From NCBI GenBank assembly GCA_905216195.1, contig CAJMSX010000031.1, positions 1 to 41,822 on the forward strand: a DNA stretch of 41,822 nucleotides, written 5' to 3'. Each line of letters begins with the position of its first letter. Within the stretch, counting starts at the first letter, position 1. Positions 24,212 to 33,389 of this stretch are shown one piece after another. The notes below the pieces were generated by a model. The model saw nothing but the letters and a program-made list of their open reading frames with translations. It had not been told where the DNA came from and did not search any database. This DNA comes from an uncultured bacterium. Lineage in GTDB: Bacteria; Bacteroidota; Bacteroidia; Bacteroidales; Marinifilaceae. The position numbers and the translations under genes were made by a program.

Positions 24212-26482
24212 TTATTCGCCTTCTATGTATAATTTTGCAAATTTTAACAATAAAGTTTTCGTTCCCTCTTTGGTAAAAAGCACTTTTGCTTTTTTGTTTA
24301 CTCCCAAACCTTCCAGGGTCAATACTTTTCCGGAGCCGAAAGTAGGATGGAAGATAAGCATTCCCGGGGTGATTTGGCTGGAATCGATCGGTTTTAAACG
24401 GGAGGGATCCAATTCCTGCATTCCGGATCTGGCGGCGGGAGCTAATGTTTCTATAGGAGCCGGTTTCCGGAAAACGGGAGCTGCCGGCTTTGTGGAAAAA
24501 CCGGAAACTGTTTCCCGGGGATGAATGAATCCTTCGGTATAGTGAGGGTCTATTTCCGCTATGAAACGGGAAGGCCGGGTCGGCACGATTTGTCCGTTTT
24601 TATACCGGCAAGTGGCGTAGGAGATGACGACTCTTTTTTCCGCCCGGGTCAACGCTACATAGAACAAGCGTCTTTCTTCTTCCAGAGCTGAAGGAGAAGC
24701 TACGGACTGCTGAGCCGGAAAAAGTTCTTCTTCCAGACCGGTCATAAATACGTTGGGAAATTCCAAGCCTTTTGCAGAATGAATGGTCATCAGGGTGACT
24801 TTATCGTTATCTTCGGGCTTTTCGCTGTCCTGATCCGTCAGAAGCGCCACTCCTTCTAAAAATGCCGGTAGTTTGTCGTTATTTCCTTCCTTGTAAGCCG
24901 TTTCACTGAAATCTTTGATTGCGTTTAACAATTCCTGAATATTTTCTTTTCTCGAAATCCCTTCCGGAGTATTATCGTTCGACAGTTCATCCACGATCCC
25001 CGAAGCCTGGGCGATGGTACGGGCGATATCATAGGCATTTTCTTCCGGAATTTTTTGGGAAAATTTTTCGATCAGCATGCGGAAGTTAGTCAGCTTGGCT
25101 GCGGTAGAAGGGCTGATTAAATCCCGGACCTTGTCGAGGTTGCACAGTACGGTCCACATACTTACCTGATACCGTCCCGCTATTTCCCGGATTTTATCGA
25201 GGGTGGTTTCTCCGATGCCCCTCCGGGGATAGTTGATTATCCTTTTCAGCGCTTCTTCGTCGTTCTGGTTGACGGTCAACCGGAAATAGGCCAGCAGGTC
25301 TTTGATTTCTTTCCGTTGATAAAAAGATTGACCTCCATATATCTTATAAGGAATATTCCGTTTCCGCAGGGCCTCTTCCAGGATACGGGACTGGGCATTC
25401 GTCCGGTAAAGGATGGCGAAATTACTATAGGGCTGCTGTTCGTAACTGGCCAGCTTGAAAATTTCGTTGGTAACCTGAAATCCTTCCTCTTTATCGGATA
25501 AGGCCCGTAAAATTTTTATTTTTTCTCCTTCTTCGTTTTCGGAAAAGATCCGTTTGGGAATTTGTTCTTTGTTTTTGCTGATGATGCTGTTGGCTGCATC
25601 TACGATAGTCGTGGTAGAACGATAATTCCGTTCCAGCTTGAATAATTTGCATTCGGGATAATCGTTGCGGAAATTCAGGATATTTTCTATCCTGGCTCCG
25701 CGAAAGGAATATATACTTTGCGCGTCGTCTCCCACCACACAAATGTTTCGGTGGGCCTCCGACAGTTTTTTTATAATGAGGTATTGAGAATAGTTCGTAT
25801 CCTGATATTCATCTACCAGGATGTAACGGAATTTTTGCTGATACTTGGCCAATACTTCCGGAAAATCCCGGAAAAGAATATTGGTTTGGAGCAGCAGGTC
25901 GTCGAAATCCATAGTGTCGCTTTGTTTACACCGGGATTGATAATGTTTGTAGATTTCCGCTATCATCGGTTTGCGGGCGGCCATATCGGCGTTTATGATC
26001 CGGGCAGACTGGGCGTACGATTGAGCTACGATCAGGTTGTTCTTGGCCATGGAGATGCGTCCGAGTACATCGTTGGGTTTATATACCTTATCGTCGAGTT
26101 TCAGATCTTTGACAATGGCTTTGATCAGATTTTTGGAATCCTGGGTATCGTAAATGGTAAAATTAGAGGTAAATCCCAATTTGTCGGCTTCCAGGCGTAA
26201 AATTTTGGAAAAAATCGAATGGAAGGTTCCCATCCAGAGGCTGGCGGCTATATCGGTTCCGACTAGCTGAGAGATGCGTTTTTGCATTTCCCGGGCGGCT
26301 TTATTGGTAAAAGTTAAGGCTAAAATTTTATAAGCCGGCACTCCCTGAGCCAGCAAATGAGCGATACGGTATGTCAATACCCGTGTTTTACCCGAACCGG
26401 CGCCGGCGATTACGAGAGAGGGACCTTCCGTACATTGTACGGCTTTTTTCTGATTTTCATTCAGTTCATTCAGGAATTCCAC
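24212..26482 (-). CDS. uvrD: UvrD/PcrA-type 3'-5' DNA helicase
   Basis: The 756-residue superfamily 1 helicase has motif I AGAGSGKT (26-33), motif Ia LALTFTNKAAREM, motif II VDEYQDTN, motif III GDDAQSIYSFRGA, motif IV FKLERNYRS, motif V TIHSAKGLEFPNVF and motif VI YVALTRAEKR. The C-terminus (about 700-756) is a Tudor-like fold (PGMLIFHPTFGSGKVL) that binds RNA polymerase in PcrA. It works in nucleotide excision and transcription-coupled repair and replication restart. The start is GTG at 26482; no in-frame ATG exists before an upstream stop. UvrD and PcrA cannot be told apart by sequence alone here. Confidence 0.95.
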   Translation of the reverse strand: MEFLNELNENQKKAVQCTEGPSLVIAGAGSGKTRVLTYRIAHLLAQGVPAYKILALTFTNKAAREMQKRISQLVGTDIAASLWMGTFHSIFSKILRLEADKLGFTSNFTIYDTQDSKNLIKAIVKDLKLDDKVYKPNDVLGRISMAKNNLIVAQSYAQSARIINADMAARKPMIAEIYKHYQSRCKQSDTMDFDDLLLQTNILFRDFPEVLAKYQQKFRYILVDEYQDTNYSQYLIIKKLSEAHRNICVVGDDAQSIYSFRGARIENILNFRNDYPECKLFKLERNYRSTTTIVDAANSIISKNKEQIPKRIFSENEEGEKIKILRALSDKEEGFQVTNEIFKLASYEQQPYSNFAILYRTNAQSRILEEALRKRNIPYKIYGGQSFYQRKEIKDLLAYFRLTVNQNDEEALKRIINYPRRGIGETTLDKIREIAGRYQVSMWTVLCNLDKVRDLISPSTAAKLTNFRMLIEKFSQKIPEENAYDIARTIAQASGIVDELSNDNTPEGISRKENIQELLNAIKDFSETAYKEGNNDKLPAFLEGVALLTDQDSEKPEDNDKVTLMTIHSAKGLEFPNVFMTGLEEELFPAQQSVASPSALEEERRLFYVALTRAEKRVVISYATCRYKNGQIVPTRPSRFIAEIDPHYTEGFIHPRETVSGFSTKPAAPVFRKPAPIETLAPAARSGMQELDPSRLKPIDSSQITPGMLIFHPTFGSGKVLTLEGLGVNKKAKVLFTKEGTKTLLLKFAKLYIEGE

Positions 26483-26539
26483 TTCGGATGATTCAAATGT
26501 TATTTATTATTCCGGGGGTTCCCGGAACTGTCAGCGGTG

Positions 26540-26570
26540 CAAAATTAGGAATTTATCTTCAACATTACAA
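26540..26570 (-). promoter_or_regulatory. uvrD promoter
   Basis: On the minus strand TTG (26568-26570), 20 bp, TAATTTTG (26540-26547). The leader is about 50 nt to the GTG start. The plus-strand frame of 121 codons crossing this stretch has no support. Confidence 0.68.
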
Positions 26571-26751
26571 TTCCGCCGGTCCGAAAGGAGGTTTCGTTTT
26601 TCCAAAGCTGAAAAGGAGTCGTTGGTTCGTATACTTTTTACTGCTGGAACACAATTCTGAAAAGGAAAGGGCTACGTACGACCAGAATAGCGGTTTGTCA
26701 ACCGGAAAATCCGGGGGACGAGTCGGTTTCCGTTAGCTGGAAGATATAAAA

Positions 26752-26783
26752 AAACGGAGAGAGTTTTCCAACTTTCTCCGTTT
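26752..26783 (-). terminator. Terminator of the tRNA-Leu gene
   Basis: A 14-bp stem, AAACGGAGAGAGTT (26752-26765) with AACTTTCTCCGTTT (26770-26783), has one G-T pair and a 4-nt loop. On the minus strand it continues into a T run. It begins 4 bp after the tRNA 3' end. Confidence 0.85.
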
Positions 26784-26786
26784 CTG

Positions 26787-26871
26787 TACCCAGGGCGGGA
26801 ATCGAACCCGCACGTCTGTTGAGGACACTGGATTTTGAGTCCAGCGCGTCTACCAATTCCGCCACCTGGGC
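26787..26871 (-). tRNA. tRNA-Leu (anticodon CAA)
   Basis: The 85-nt minus-strand cloverleaf begins GCCCAGGTGGCGG and ends CCTGGGTA. The acceptor stem GCCCAGG pairs with CCTGGGT (one G-T at the end). The anticodon arm is CTGGA-CTCAAAA-TCCAG with anticodon CAA, reading UUG. The T arm holds GTTCGATTCC. The long variable arm (TGTCCTCAACAGACG region) is that of a class II tRNA such as Leu. CCA is not encoded. Confidence 0.96.
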
Positions 26872-26885
26872 AAAGAACTCGGGTG

Positions 26886-26916
26886 CAAAGGTAGATATTT
26901 TCATTATATCTGCAAA
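26886..26916 (-). promoter_or_regulatory. tRNA-Leu promoter
   Basis: On the minus strand TTTG (26913-26916), 19 bp, TACCTTTG (26886-26893), an exact match to both consensus elements, about 15 bp before the tRNA 5' end. Confidence 0.8.
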
Positions 26917-27004
26917 TGATCGCAAGCTTTTTTTTATTCAGTGTATCTTTTTGACGCAGCTTACGTATACCCTTTGTTCTTAATGTTCAATACTCATGTT
27001 CATG

Positions 27005-27050
27005 AATAATCCCCTGTTAATCTTGCGTTAACGGGGATTATTTTTATTTT
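27005..27050 (+). terminator. Orphan intrinsic terminator (possible small RNA end)
   Basis: AATAATCCCCTGTTAA (27005-27020) pairs with TTAACGGGGATTATT (27028-27042), 15 bp with one bulged T, a 7-nt loop, then TTTATTTT. No plus-strand gene lies upstream (the tRNA is on the minus strand), so the transcript it ends is unknown. Confidence 0.65.
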
Positions 27051-27074
27051 CTTTCCTCATGCCGTTTTTATTCT

Positions 27075-27082
27075 TATTTTTG
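27075..27082 (+). promoter_or_regulatory. Likely -7 element of the hexosaminidase gene
   Basis: TATTTTTG lies 26 bp before the ATG. Only a TTTC is found 19 bp upstream as a weak -33 element. The orphan terminator just before it insulates this promoter. Confidence 0.5.
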
Positions 27083-27108
27083 TAAATTATTTCAATGAAT
27101 TTTGAATT

Positions 27109-29391
27109 ATGAAGATTTTTTGTAGTGTTATCGCTTGGTTAACGGTTGCCTGCTGTTGTTACTCCTGTGGAGAAACGGAGAAAAAAACGGAATTACAACT
27201 GATTCCTTTGCCCCGGAATCTCACGTATGCGGAAGGCTTTTTCGGCTTGGACGGGGAAACCCGGCTGATCCTTTCCGGAGATGCTGTTGTAGATCGTTTG
27301 GACACGCTGTTAAACCGGGGCATAGCTGCTGTCGCTGATTATTCTCTGGGATACGTTTCTGAAAAACCGGGTAAAAATTATATTCATTTAAAACTGGATC
27401 CGGATTTGTCTGGGGAGGAAAATGAAGGGTATAAACTGGAAATTACTCCCGGGCAGATCGAACTTTCCGCCCCCAGGCCTGCCGGACTTTTTTATGGGGT
27501 GCAGACGTTGCTGCAAATGCTTTCGGATGATCGGTTGTATCAGGCTGCAGAAAAAAAATGGTATCTACCGGCTTTATCCCTGGTAGATAAACCGGCTTTT
27601 TCTTACCGGGGGCTGCACCTGGATGTTTCCCGTCACTTCTTTCCTCCGTCCTTTATAAAGAAATATCTCGATTGGATGGCGATGTACAAATTGAATACTT
27701 TTCATTGGCATCTTACCGATGCAGGCGGTTGGCGTTTGCAAATCAAAAAATACCCGGAATTAACCGAAAAAACTGCCTGGCGTACGAAAGAAGACTGGCG
27801 GGAATGGTGGAATAAGGGGGACAGACGATATGCGGTGAAAGGAGAGCCCGGGACTTATGGAGGATTTTATACTCAGGAGGATGTACGGGAGATTGTCGCT
27901 TATGCTGCGGAACGCTGTATTACCGTAATTCCGGAGATCGAAATGCCGGGGCATTCGGAAGAAGTCTTGGCTGTATATCCTCACTTAGGTTGTAGGGGAA
28001 GGTCGGCAAAAAGCGGGGAATTCTGTGTGGGGAAAGAAGAAGTTTTCCGGTTTATCGAGGATGTGCTGACAGAGGTTATGGAGTTGTTTCCTTCCGAATA
28101 TATCCATATCGGGGGCGACGAAGCTTCGGTGAATTCCTGGAAAAAATGTCCGGATTGCCGGCAACGGATGAAGGAAGAACACTTAAAGGAGGTGAAAGCA
28201 TTGCAGGGTTATTTTATAGGGCGTGTAGGTAAGTTCCTGCAGTCGAAAGGGAGGAAAATGATCGGTTGGGACGAAATTACAGAAGGCAATCTGCCTTCCG
28301 GAACCGTTATTATGTCGTGGCGGGGAGAAAGCGGAGGTATCCAAGCTGCCCGGGAAGGACACCGGGTAATCATGACTCCCGGAGCTTTTTGCTATTTTGA
28401 CAGCTATCAGGCCGATCCGGCTACTCAGCCTTTTGCTATCGGGGGTTTTACTCCTTATCTGAAGGTTTATTCGTATGATCCGGTACCGTCGGCACTGCGT
28501 CCGGAAGAAGCCCGTTACATCTGGGGGGCCCAAGCCAATGTCTGGACCGAATATATACCCACTGAAGCTCATGTGGAGTATATGCTGTTTCCCCGTTTGC
28601 TGTCTTTGGCGGAGGTGGTATGGACTCCCCGGGAGAAGAAAAATCCGGAGGATTTTAAAAGACGGGTGGCAGCTCATCTCGATCGGTTAAAGAAACAGGG
28701 AGTAAATGTATTTACCTTGAGCGATCGGGTGGATATGCAGGCAGAAGTGGATACGGCGAAGCGGAATATAAAAATTTCCTTCGATTCGGAGAAATATCGT
28801 CCTGAAATTCGTTATACCAGGGACGGGAGTATGCCGGATGCACATTCATCGCTTTACCAGGGGCCGTTTTATATTACCGATTCCGCTAAGATAAAGGCCG
28901 TATTGATCGAGGATGGTAAGCCGGCAGCCACCGTATCTTCCGGTCGCTTCGATTATCACCGGGCTATCGGCAAGCCGGTGAAGTATACCACTCTGTATAG
29001 TAACTCTTACCCAGCTGCCGGAGAGAAAACCTTGACCGATGGCTATCGGGGAGGTCTTACTTATAGCGATGGCTGTTGGCAGGGCTTTTTGAAGCATCTG
29101 GACGTAACCCTTGATATGGGAGAACCGACGGATATCCATTCTGTTGCTGCAAAATTTATGCAGTTGACGGGACCTGGGGTGTATATGCCGGTATATGTGG
29201 AGGTAAGTGTCTCGGAAGACGGGAAAAATTTTACTGAAATAGCTCATATCGAAAATGATGTCCCGGCTGATCGTCCCGATTTGTTTTTTAAAGAATTCAA
29301 AGCGGAATTCGAGGCTAAAGCGCGTTATGTCCGGGTGTTTGCCAGGAAACAAGCCGGATTTATGTTTACCGATGAAATTGTAGTCTATTAA
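27109..29391 (+). CDS. GH20 beta-N-acetylhexosaminidase lipoprotein
   Basis: This 760-residue protein has a lipoprotein signal peptide with the lipobox ending at Cys20 (CCYSCGE), so it is lipid-anchored in the outer membrane or on the cell surface. Domains: GH20 N-terminal alpha/beta domain (about 28-160), catalytic barrel (about 163-515) with LHLDVSRHFF, TFHWHLTDAGGWR, and the Asp337-Glu338 pair in HIGGDEAS, then a chitobiase C-terminal-like segment (about 545-620) and a discoidin-like F5/8 type C domain (about 635-760) that may bind sugar. It releases terminal GlcNAc or GalNAc from host or bacterial glycans. The TonB receptor gene follows after 9 bp. Confidence 0.94.
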   Translation: MKIFCSVIAWLTVACCCYSCGETEKKTELQLIPLPRNLTYAEGFFGLDGETRLILSGDAVVDRLDTLLNRGIAAVADYSLGYVSEKPGKNYIHLKLDPDLSGEENEGYKLEITPGQIELSAPRPAGLFYGVQTLLQMLSDDRLYQAAEKKWYLPALSLVDKPAFSYRGLHLDVSRHFFPPSFIKKYLDWMAMYKLNTFHWHLTDAGGWRLQIKKYPELTEKTAWRTKEDWREWWNKGDRRYAVKGEPGTYGGFYTQEDVREIVAYAAERCITVIPEIEMPGHSEEVLAVYPHLGCRGRSAKSGEFCVGKEEVFRFIEDVLTEVMELFPSEYIHIGGDEASVNSWKKCPDCRQRMKEEHLKEVKALQGYFIGRVGKFLQSKGRKMIGWDEITEGNLPSGTVIMSWRGESGGIQAAREGHRVIMTPGAFCYFDSYQADPATQPFAIGGFTPYLKVYSYDPVPSALRPEEARYIWGAQANVWTEYIPTEAHVEYMLFPRLLSLAEVVWTPREKKNPEDFKRRVAAHLDRLKKQGVNVFTLSDRVDMQAEVDTAKRNIKISFDSEKYRPEIRYTRDGSMPDAHSSLYQGPFYITDSAKIKAVLIEDGKPAATVSSGRFDYHRAIGKPVKYTTLYSNSYPAAGEKTLTDGYRGGLTYSDGCWQGFLKHLDVTLDMGEPTDIHSVAAKFMQLTGPGVYMPVYVEVSVSEDGKNFTEIAHIENDVPADRPDLFFKEFKAEFEAKARYVRVFARKQAGFMFTDEIVVY

Positions 29392-29400
29392 TTTGCAGGT

Positions 29401-31821
29401 ATGGCGGTTGTAATTCGGATTTTATTGCTGTTCCTTGGAGGAATATGTTGGGTATCTTCTCTTTCTGCCCAGGAAAAGGGGGTAATCAAGGGACGGATTT
29501 TCGATGTAAAAAATAACGAAGGCATTCCTTTTGCCAATGTCCGTATTTATAAAACTGCTTTAGGTACGGCGGCGGATGAAAACGGATATTTCAGAATTGA
29601 CAGCGTTGTTCCCGGTTTTGTTCGGTTGGAGGTGAGTAGCATAGGTTATCGGACCAAATTATCCGAAGATTATTTGGTAAATACCGCTGCCGAAAGGTTT
29701 GTGGATATTGGGATGGAAGAGTCGCCGGTTGCCTTGGAACAGGTCACTGTAAAAGCAAGTCCCTATCGGAAGGTGATGGAATCGCCTATGTCCGTTCAAA
29801 GAATAGGGATAGCCGAGATCGAAAAAAATCCGGGAGGAAACCGGGATATTGCCAAAGTACTGCAATCTATGCCGGGGGTTTTATCTTCGCCCGCTTTCCG
29901 CAATGATTTTATCGTTCGGGGCGGAGGACCTGCTGAAAACCGTTTCTACCTGGATGGGGTGGAGTTACCTACCCTCAATCATTTTGCGACCCAAGGGGCC
30001 TCCGGCGGAGTGGTGAGCATTATAAATATAGATTTTGTAAAAGAGGTCAATTTTTATGCCGGAGCTTTTCCGGCTTCCCGGGGAAATATGCTGAGTTCTT
30101 TACTTGATTTTCATCAGGTAGAGGGAAATCCCGATAAGATAAAGGTAAGGGCCACATTGGGAGCGACGGATTACGGACTTTCTTTAGACGGCCCCCTTTT
30201 TCCCCGTACGACTTTTCTTTTCTCTGCCCGAAGGAGTTACCTGAAGATGCTTTTCAGTTTTATCGGTCTTCCTTTTCTACCGGTTTACAACGATGTGCAG
30301 TTCAAGACGGTAACTAAAATCGGTAAGAAAGACGAGTTGATCTTGCTGGGAATCGGGGCTTACGATGTGAACCGGCTGAATACGGGCTTAAAGGAGCCGG
30401 ACGATGAACAGCAATATATTCTGAACTGGTTGCCTGAAAGCCGGCAATGGAGTTATACTTTGGGTGCCGTTTACAAGCATTACGGGAACGGTTGGCAAAA
30501 CCGGTGGATATTGAGTCGTAGCGACTTGAAAAATAAGGTGGAAAAATACAGCGGTAACGATACATCTTTACCGAAATTGGTCGATTATAATTCCGGAGAA
30601 GCGGAAAATAAAATCCGTTTCGAACATAGCCGGCAGTTCCACGGGAACTTTCGGCTGACTGCCGGAGCGGGGTTGGAGTATGCCACTTACCGGAATAAGA
30701 CGTTTCGTCGGTTCTTTCAGGCGGGAGAGCCGGAGGAGATACAGTATGACCGACAGATGAATATGTGGAAATGGTCGGTGTTTGCTCAAGCCGTCCAGAT
30801 ATTCGGAGAGGAAAAATTGACGCTTTCCTTGGGAGTGCGGGCCGATGCGGCCGATTACGCTTCTTCTATGGCTTCTATGTTTCGACAAATCTCGCCTCGT
30901 TTTTCGTTTTCCTATGCTTTTACTCCTCAATGGTTTTTGAATTTCAATGTGGGAAGGTACTATCAGCTGCCTTCCTATACCACGATGGGATATGCCGATG
31001 AAAAAGGAGTATTGGTGAATAAAAGGAACGGCCTGAAATACATCGGGTCCACTCACTACGTGGCCGGTATAGAGTTCCGCCCTTCTGCCGAAACCCGGGT
31101 GACCCTGGAAGGATTTTACAAGTCTTACGATCATTATCCCGTCTCTTTGTTGGATTCGGTTTGCCTGGCCAATAAGGGGACCGATTATGTAGCTGTGGGG
31201 GATGAACCGGTGAAGTCCAAGGGCGAAGGACGTAGTTATGGAATCGAATTGATGGTCCGGACGCAGGAGTTGTTCGGGATAGTAGCTTCTCTGGCTTATA
31301 CATTTTATTTTACGGAGTTCAAAGAACTCGATTCCCGCTTGGAACCCAACGGAAAATATATTCCGGGGAGTTGGGACGACCGGCATATCTTTACGTTGAC
31401 GGCCACCCGGAAATTTAGGAAAAATTGGGATTTCGGCTTAAAATGGAGATATGTGGGGAGGGCTCCCTATACCCCTTGGGATGAAGAAACCAGTTCGGTG
31501 GTTACGGCCTGGGATGTGAAAAGGCAACCTTATCTGGATTACACTCGCTTTAATGCAAAACGTTTACCCGCTTTCCATCAACTGGATTTGCGGATAGACA
31601 AAAGTTTTTATTTCAAAAAATGGTCTCTTACTTTCTATGCGGATGTAGAAAATGTATATAATTACAAAGCCAAAGGGCCGGATATTCTGGTACCGGAAGA
31701 AAATCCGGATGGAAGTTATGTAAAAGACCCCAACCGGGAAGGACATTATCGAATGCGGTATATCCGGAATACGATCGGAGGAACGGTTTTACCGGCTATC
31801 GGTATTATGATCGATTTTTAA
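29401..31821 (+). CDS. TonB-dependent outer-membrane receptor with carboxypeptidase-regulatory-like domain
   Basis: The 806-residue protein has a signal peptide (to about SAQ at 22-24), a carboxypeptidase-regulatory-like domain (about 27-115, GVIKGRIFD and GTAADENGYFRI), a plug domain (about 125-235, with FIVRGGGPAENRFYLDGVELP) and a 22-strand barrel ending in GIMIDF with a C-terminal Phe. It lacks the length of SusC (about 1000 residues) and there is no SusD partner, so it is a classical TonB receptor and not a SusCD porter. Its place 9 bp after the hexosaminidase suggests import of an aminosugar product or a cofactor; substrate unknown. Confidence 0.92.
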   Translation: MAVVIRILLLFLGGICWVSSLSAQEKGVIKGRIFDVKNNEGIPFANVRIYKTALGTAADENGYFRIDSVVPGFVRLEVSSIGYRTKLSEDYLVNTAAERFVDIGMEESPVALEQVTVKASPYRKVMESPMSVQRIGIAEIEKNPGGNRDIAKVLQSMPGVLSSPAFRNDFIVRGGGPAENRFYLDGVELPTLNHFATQGASGGVVSIINIDFVKEVNFYAGAFPASRGNMLSSLLDFHQVEGNPDKIKVRATLGATDYGLSLDGPLFPRTTFLFSARRSYLKMLFSFIGLPFLPVYNDVQFKTVTKIGKKDELILLGIGAYDVNRLNTGLKEPDDEQQYILNWLPESRQWSYTLGAVYKHYGNGWQNRWILSRSDLKNKVEKYSGNDTSLPKLVDYNSGEAENKIRFEHSRQFHGNFRLTAGAGLEYATYRNKTFRRFFQAGEPEEIQYDRQMNMWKWSVFAQAVQIFGEEKLTLSLGVRADAADYASSMASMFRQISPRFSFSYAFTPQWFLNFNVGRYYQLPSYTTMGYADEKGVLVNKRNGLKYIGSTHYVAGIEFRPSAETRVTLEGFYKSYDHYPVSLLDSVCLANKGTDYVAVGDEPVKSKGEGRSYGIELMVRTQELFGIVASLAYTFYFTEFKELDSRLEPNGKYIPGSWDDRHIFTLTATRKFRKNWDFGLKWRYVGRAPYTPWDEETSSVVTAWDVKRQPYLDYTRFNAKRLPAFHQLDLRIDKSFYFKKWSLTFYADVENVYNYKAKGPDILVPEENPDGSYVKDPNREGHYRMRYIRNTIGGTVLPAIGIMIDF

Positions 31822-31942
31822 AAATTAGACTTTTTACGATTCTTTTATATTAATGAATACTAGGAAAATTTTAATAATGTTTATTTTATAACCTATTGAG
31901 TCTCTGTGCGTAACAAACTATGAATGTTTGATTAGGAGTTTT

Positions 31943-32647
31943 ATGGGGTCAGGGACGATAGTATATAACGGAAATTATCAGATTGCTGTCATTCGTCGGA
32001 GTTTTATGACGGGAGTGTTTGGTTGGATGACGTTAGCATTGGTGATAACCGGATTGCTCGCCGGTTGGATCAGTACGACTCCCGCCCTCAGGGATGTTAT
32101 TTTCAGGCATCGGATTCTTTTTATTATGCTTTTTGTAGCCGAGCTTTTTATGGTGATCGGCCTGACGGCTTTTATTCGACGGATATCGGTAAATGTCGCC
32201 ATTTGGGTTTTTATCGGTTTTGCCGTTTTGAACGGAATAACCCTTTCGGCTTTGTTTTATATATTTACGATGGAGTCGATTGCCCGGGCATTTTACATAA
32301 GCGCGGGAACGTTTGGGATTATGAGTGTTTACGGGTATTTTACCCGCAAAGATTTATCCCATATCGGAAATGTGGCAGGGCTGGCCTTGATCGGTATACT
32401 TGTAGCTACTCTGGTCAATTTATTTTTGCCTTCTACGACTTTATATTGGATTATTTCTTATGCAGGAGTCATTTTGTTTACGGCTTTAACGGCTTATGAC
32501 GTACAAAAAATAAAGGTACTGTCGGACCGGGCCTCTATCGACCGGCAGTCCTGGCAAAAAGGAGCGGTGATCGGAGCTCTTTTGTTGTATCTGGATTTTG
32601 TGAATCTTTTCTTGTTTTTTCTGAGAATATTCGGCGGACGTCAATAA
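31943..32647 (+). CDS. Bax inhibitor-1/YccA family membrane protein
   Basis: The 234-residue protein has seven membrane segments, as in YccA/YbhL/BI-1 (TMBIM) proteins. The first lies at about 25-45 (GVFGWMTLALVITGLLAGW), and the C-terminal part has the family's LYLDFVNLFLFFLRIFGGR ending and the ILFTALTAYDVQKIK motif with the conserved Asp pair used in pH gating. BsYetJ, a homologue, is a calcium leak channel; E. coli YccA modulates FtsH. I choose ATG 31943, which follows AGGAG at 31934-31938; the TTG at 31928 lies before that site. Confidence 0.93.
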   Translation: MGSGTIVYNGNYQIAVIRRSFMTGVFGWMTLALVITGLLAGWISTTPALRDVIFRHRILFIMLFVAELFMVIGLTAFIRRISVNVAIWVFIGFAVLNGITLSALFYIFTMESIARAFYISAGTFGIMSVYGYFTRKDLSHIGNVAGLALIGILVATLVNLFLPSTTLYWIISYAGVILFTALTAYDVQKIKVLSDRASIDRQSWQKGAVIGALLLYLDFVNLFLFFLRIFGGRQ

Positions 32648-32666
32648 GGAAGTAAAAAGTTTCTGT

Positions 32667-32674
32667 TATTTTTG
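32667..32674 (+). promoter_or_regulatory. Possible -7 element of the HAD gene
   Basis: TATTTTTG matches TAnnTTTG, 77 bp before the ATG and 20 bp after the previous stop. No -33 element is evident. Confidence 0.35.
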
Positions 32675-32750
32675 TGAGAAGAACACGGGGATTGTTTTTC
32701 CGGTTTGTTTTGTACGGGAAAAGTCCTCTTTTACTAGAGAATAGAGAAAG

Positions 32751-33380
32751 ATGAAAAATGTAGTTTTCGATTTAGGAGGAGTTGTACTGGATTGGAATCC
32801 GAAAAAAGCGAGGAGGGAGTTCCGGGGGAATAGGGAGTTGGCTGAATTTCTTTTTACAAGTGATTTTTTTCGTCGGAACTGGACCGAATTCGATCGGGGG
32901 ATGGTAACGGAAAATGAAATTATCCATCAGATGTCGCAAGCTTCGGGTTGCTCGGCGGCCGATTGCCGGGAGTTCGTCGAATATGTAAAATATTCGCTGA
33001 AAGATATACCGCAGACGGTGGAATTGATCCGGCAATTGTCCGTAAGGGGGTATGACTTGTATTGTTTGTCGAATATGTCGGTGGAGTTTTACGATTATTT
33101 GAAAGGAAGGGCTTTTTTCCGTTTTTTTAAAGGACAAATTATTTCGGGCCTGGTTCATTTGGTGAAACCGGAGGAAGCTATTTTTCGTTTGTTATTGGAA
33201 AAATACAGTTTACGGCCAGAGGAAACTCTTTTTATCGATGATCTGGAGTCGAACACCCGGGTAGCCGGTCTGCTGGGATTTCACACCGTGATTTTTGACG
33301 ACCGGGAAAAAGGATATGAGGAAATCGGCCGGCAGTTGGGTATAAAAATACCGGTTGGCGAAGTTTGCGGTAGAGAATAA
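32751..33380 (+). CDS. HAD-superfamily hydrolase, YihX/sEH-N-like
   Basis: The 209-residue protein has the four HAD motifs: nucleophile Asp6 or 7 in VFDLGGVVLDW, SN (107-108) in CLSNMS, Lys139 in VKPEEAIF, and the acidic pair Asp163-Asp164 in FIDDLESN. The residue two after the nucleophile is Gly and not Asp, as in the YihX group (DLGNV), whose E. coli member dephosphorylates alpha-D-glucose-1-phosphate. Phosphatase activity toward a sugar phosphate is the best guess. It converges on the PseB-like gene, with only 9 bp between the stops and a small CCCGG/CCGGG hairpin (33382-33401) there. Confidence 0.88.
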   Translation: MKNVVFDLGGVVLDWNPKKARREFRGNRELAEFLFTSDFFRRNWTEFDRGMVTENEIIHQMSQASGCSAADCREFVEYVKYSLKDIPQTVELIRQLSVRGYDLYCLSNMSVEFYDYLKGRAFFRFFKGQIISGLVHLVKPEEAIFRLLLEKYSLRPEETLFIDDLESNTRVAGLLGFHTVIFDDREKGYEEIGRQLGIKIPVGEVCGRE

Positions 33381-33389
33381 ACCCGGGGA

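Noticed and set aside
26371..26736. A 121-codon plus-strand frame over the uvrD start and promoter
   Set aside because: Overlaps the uvrD 5' end and its promoter; no homology recognised.
30568..31386. A 272-codon minus-strand open frame inside the TonB receptor gene
   Set aside because: Antisense shadow of the receptor barrel; composition rich in Arg, His and Pro as expected for a reversed frame.
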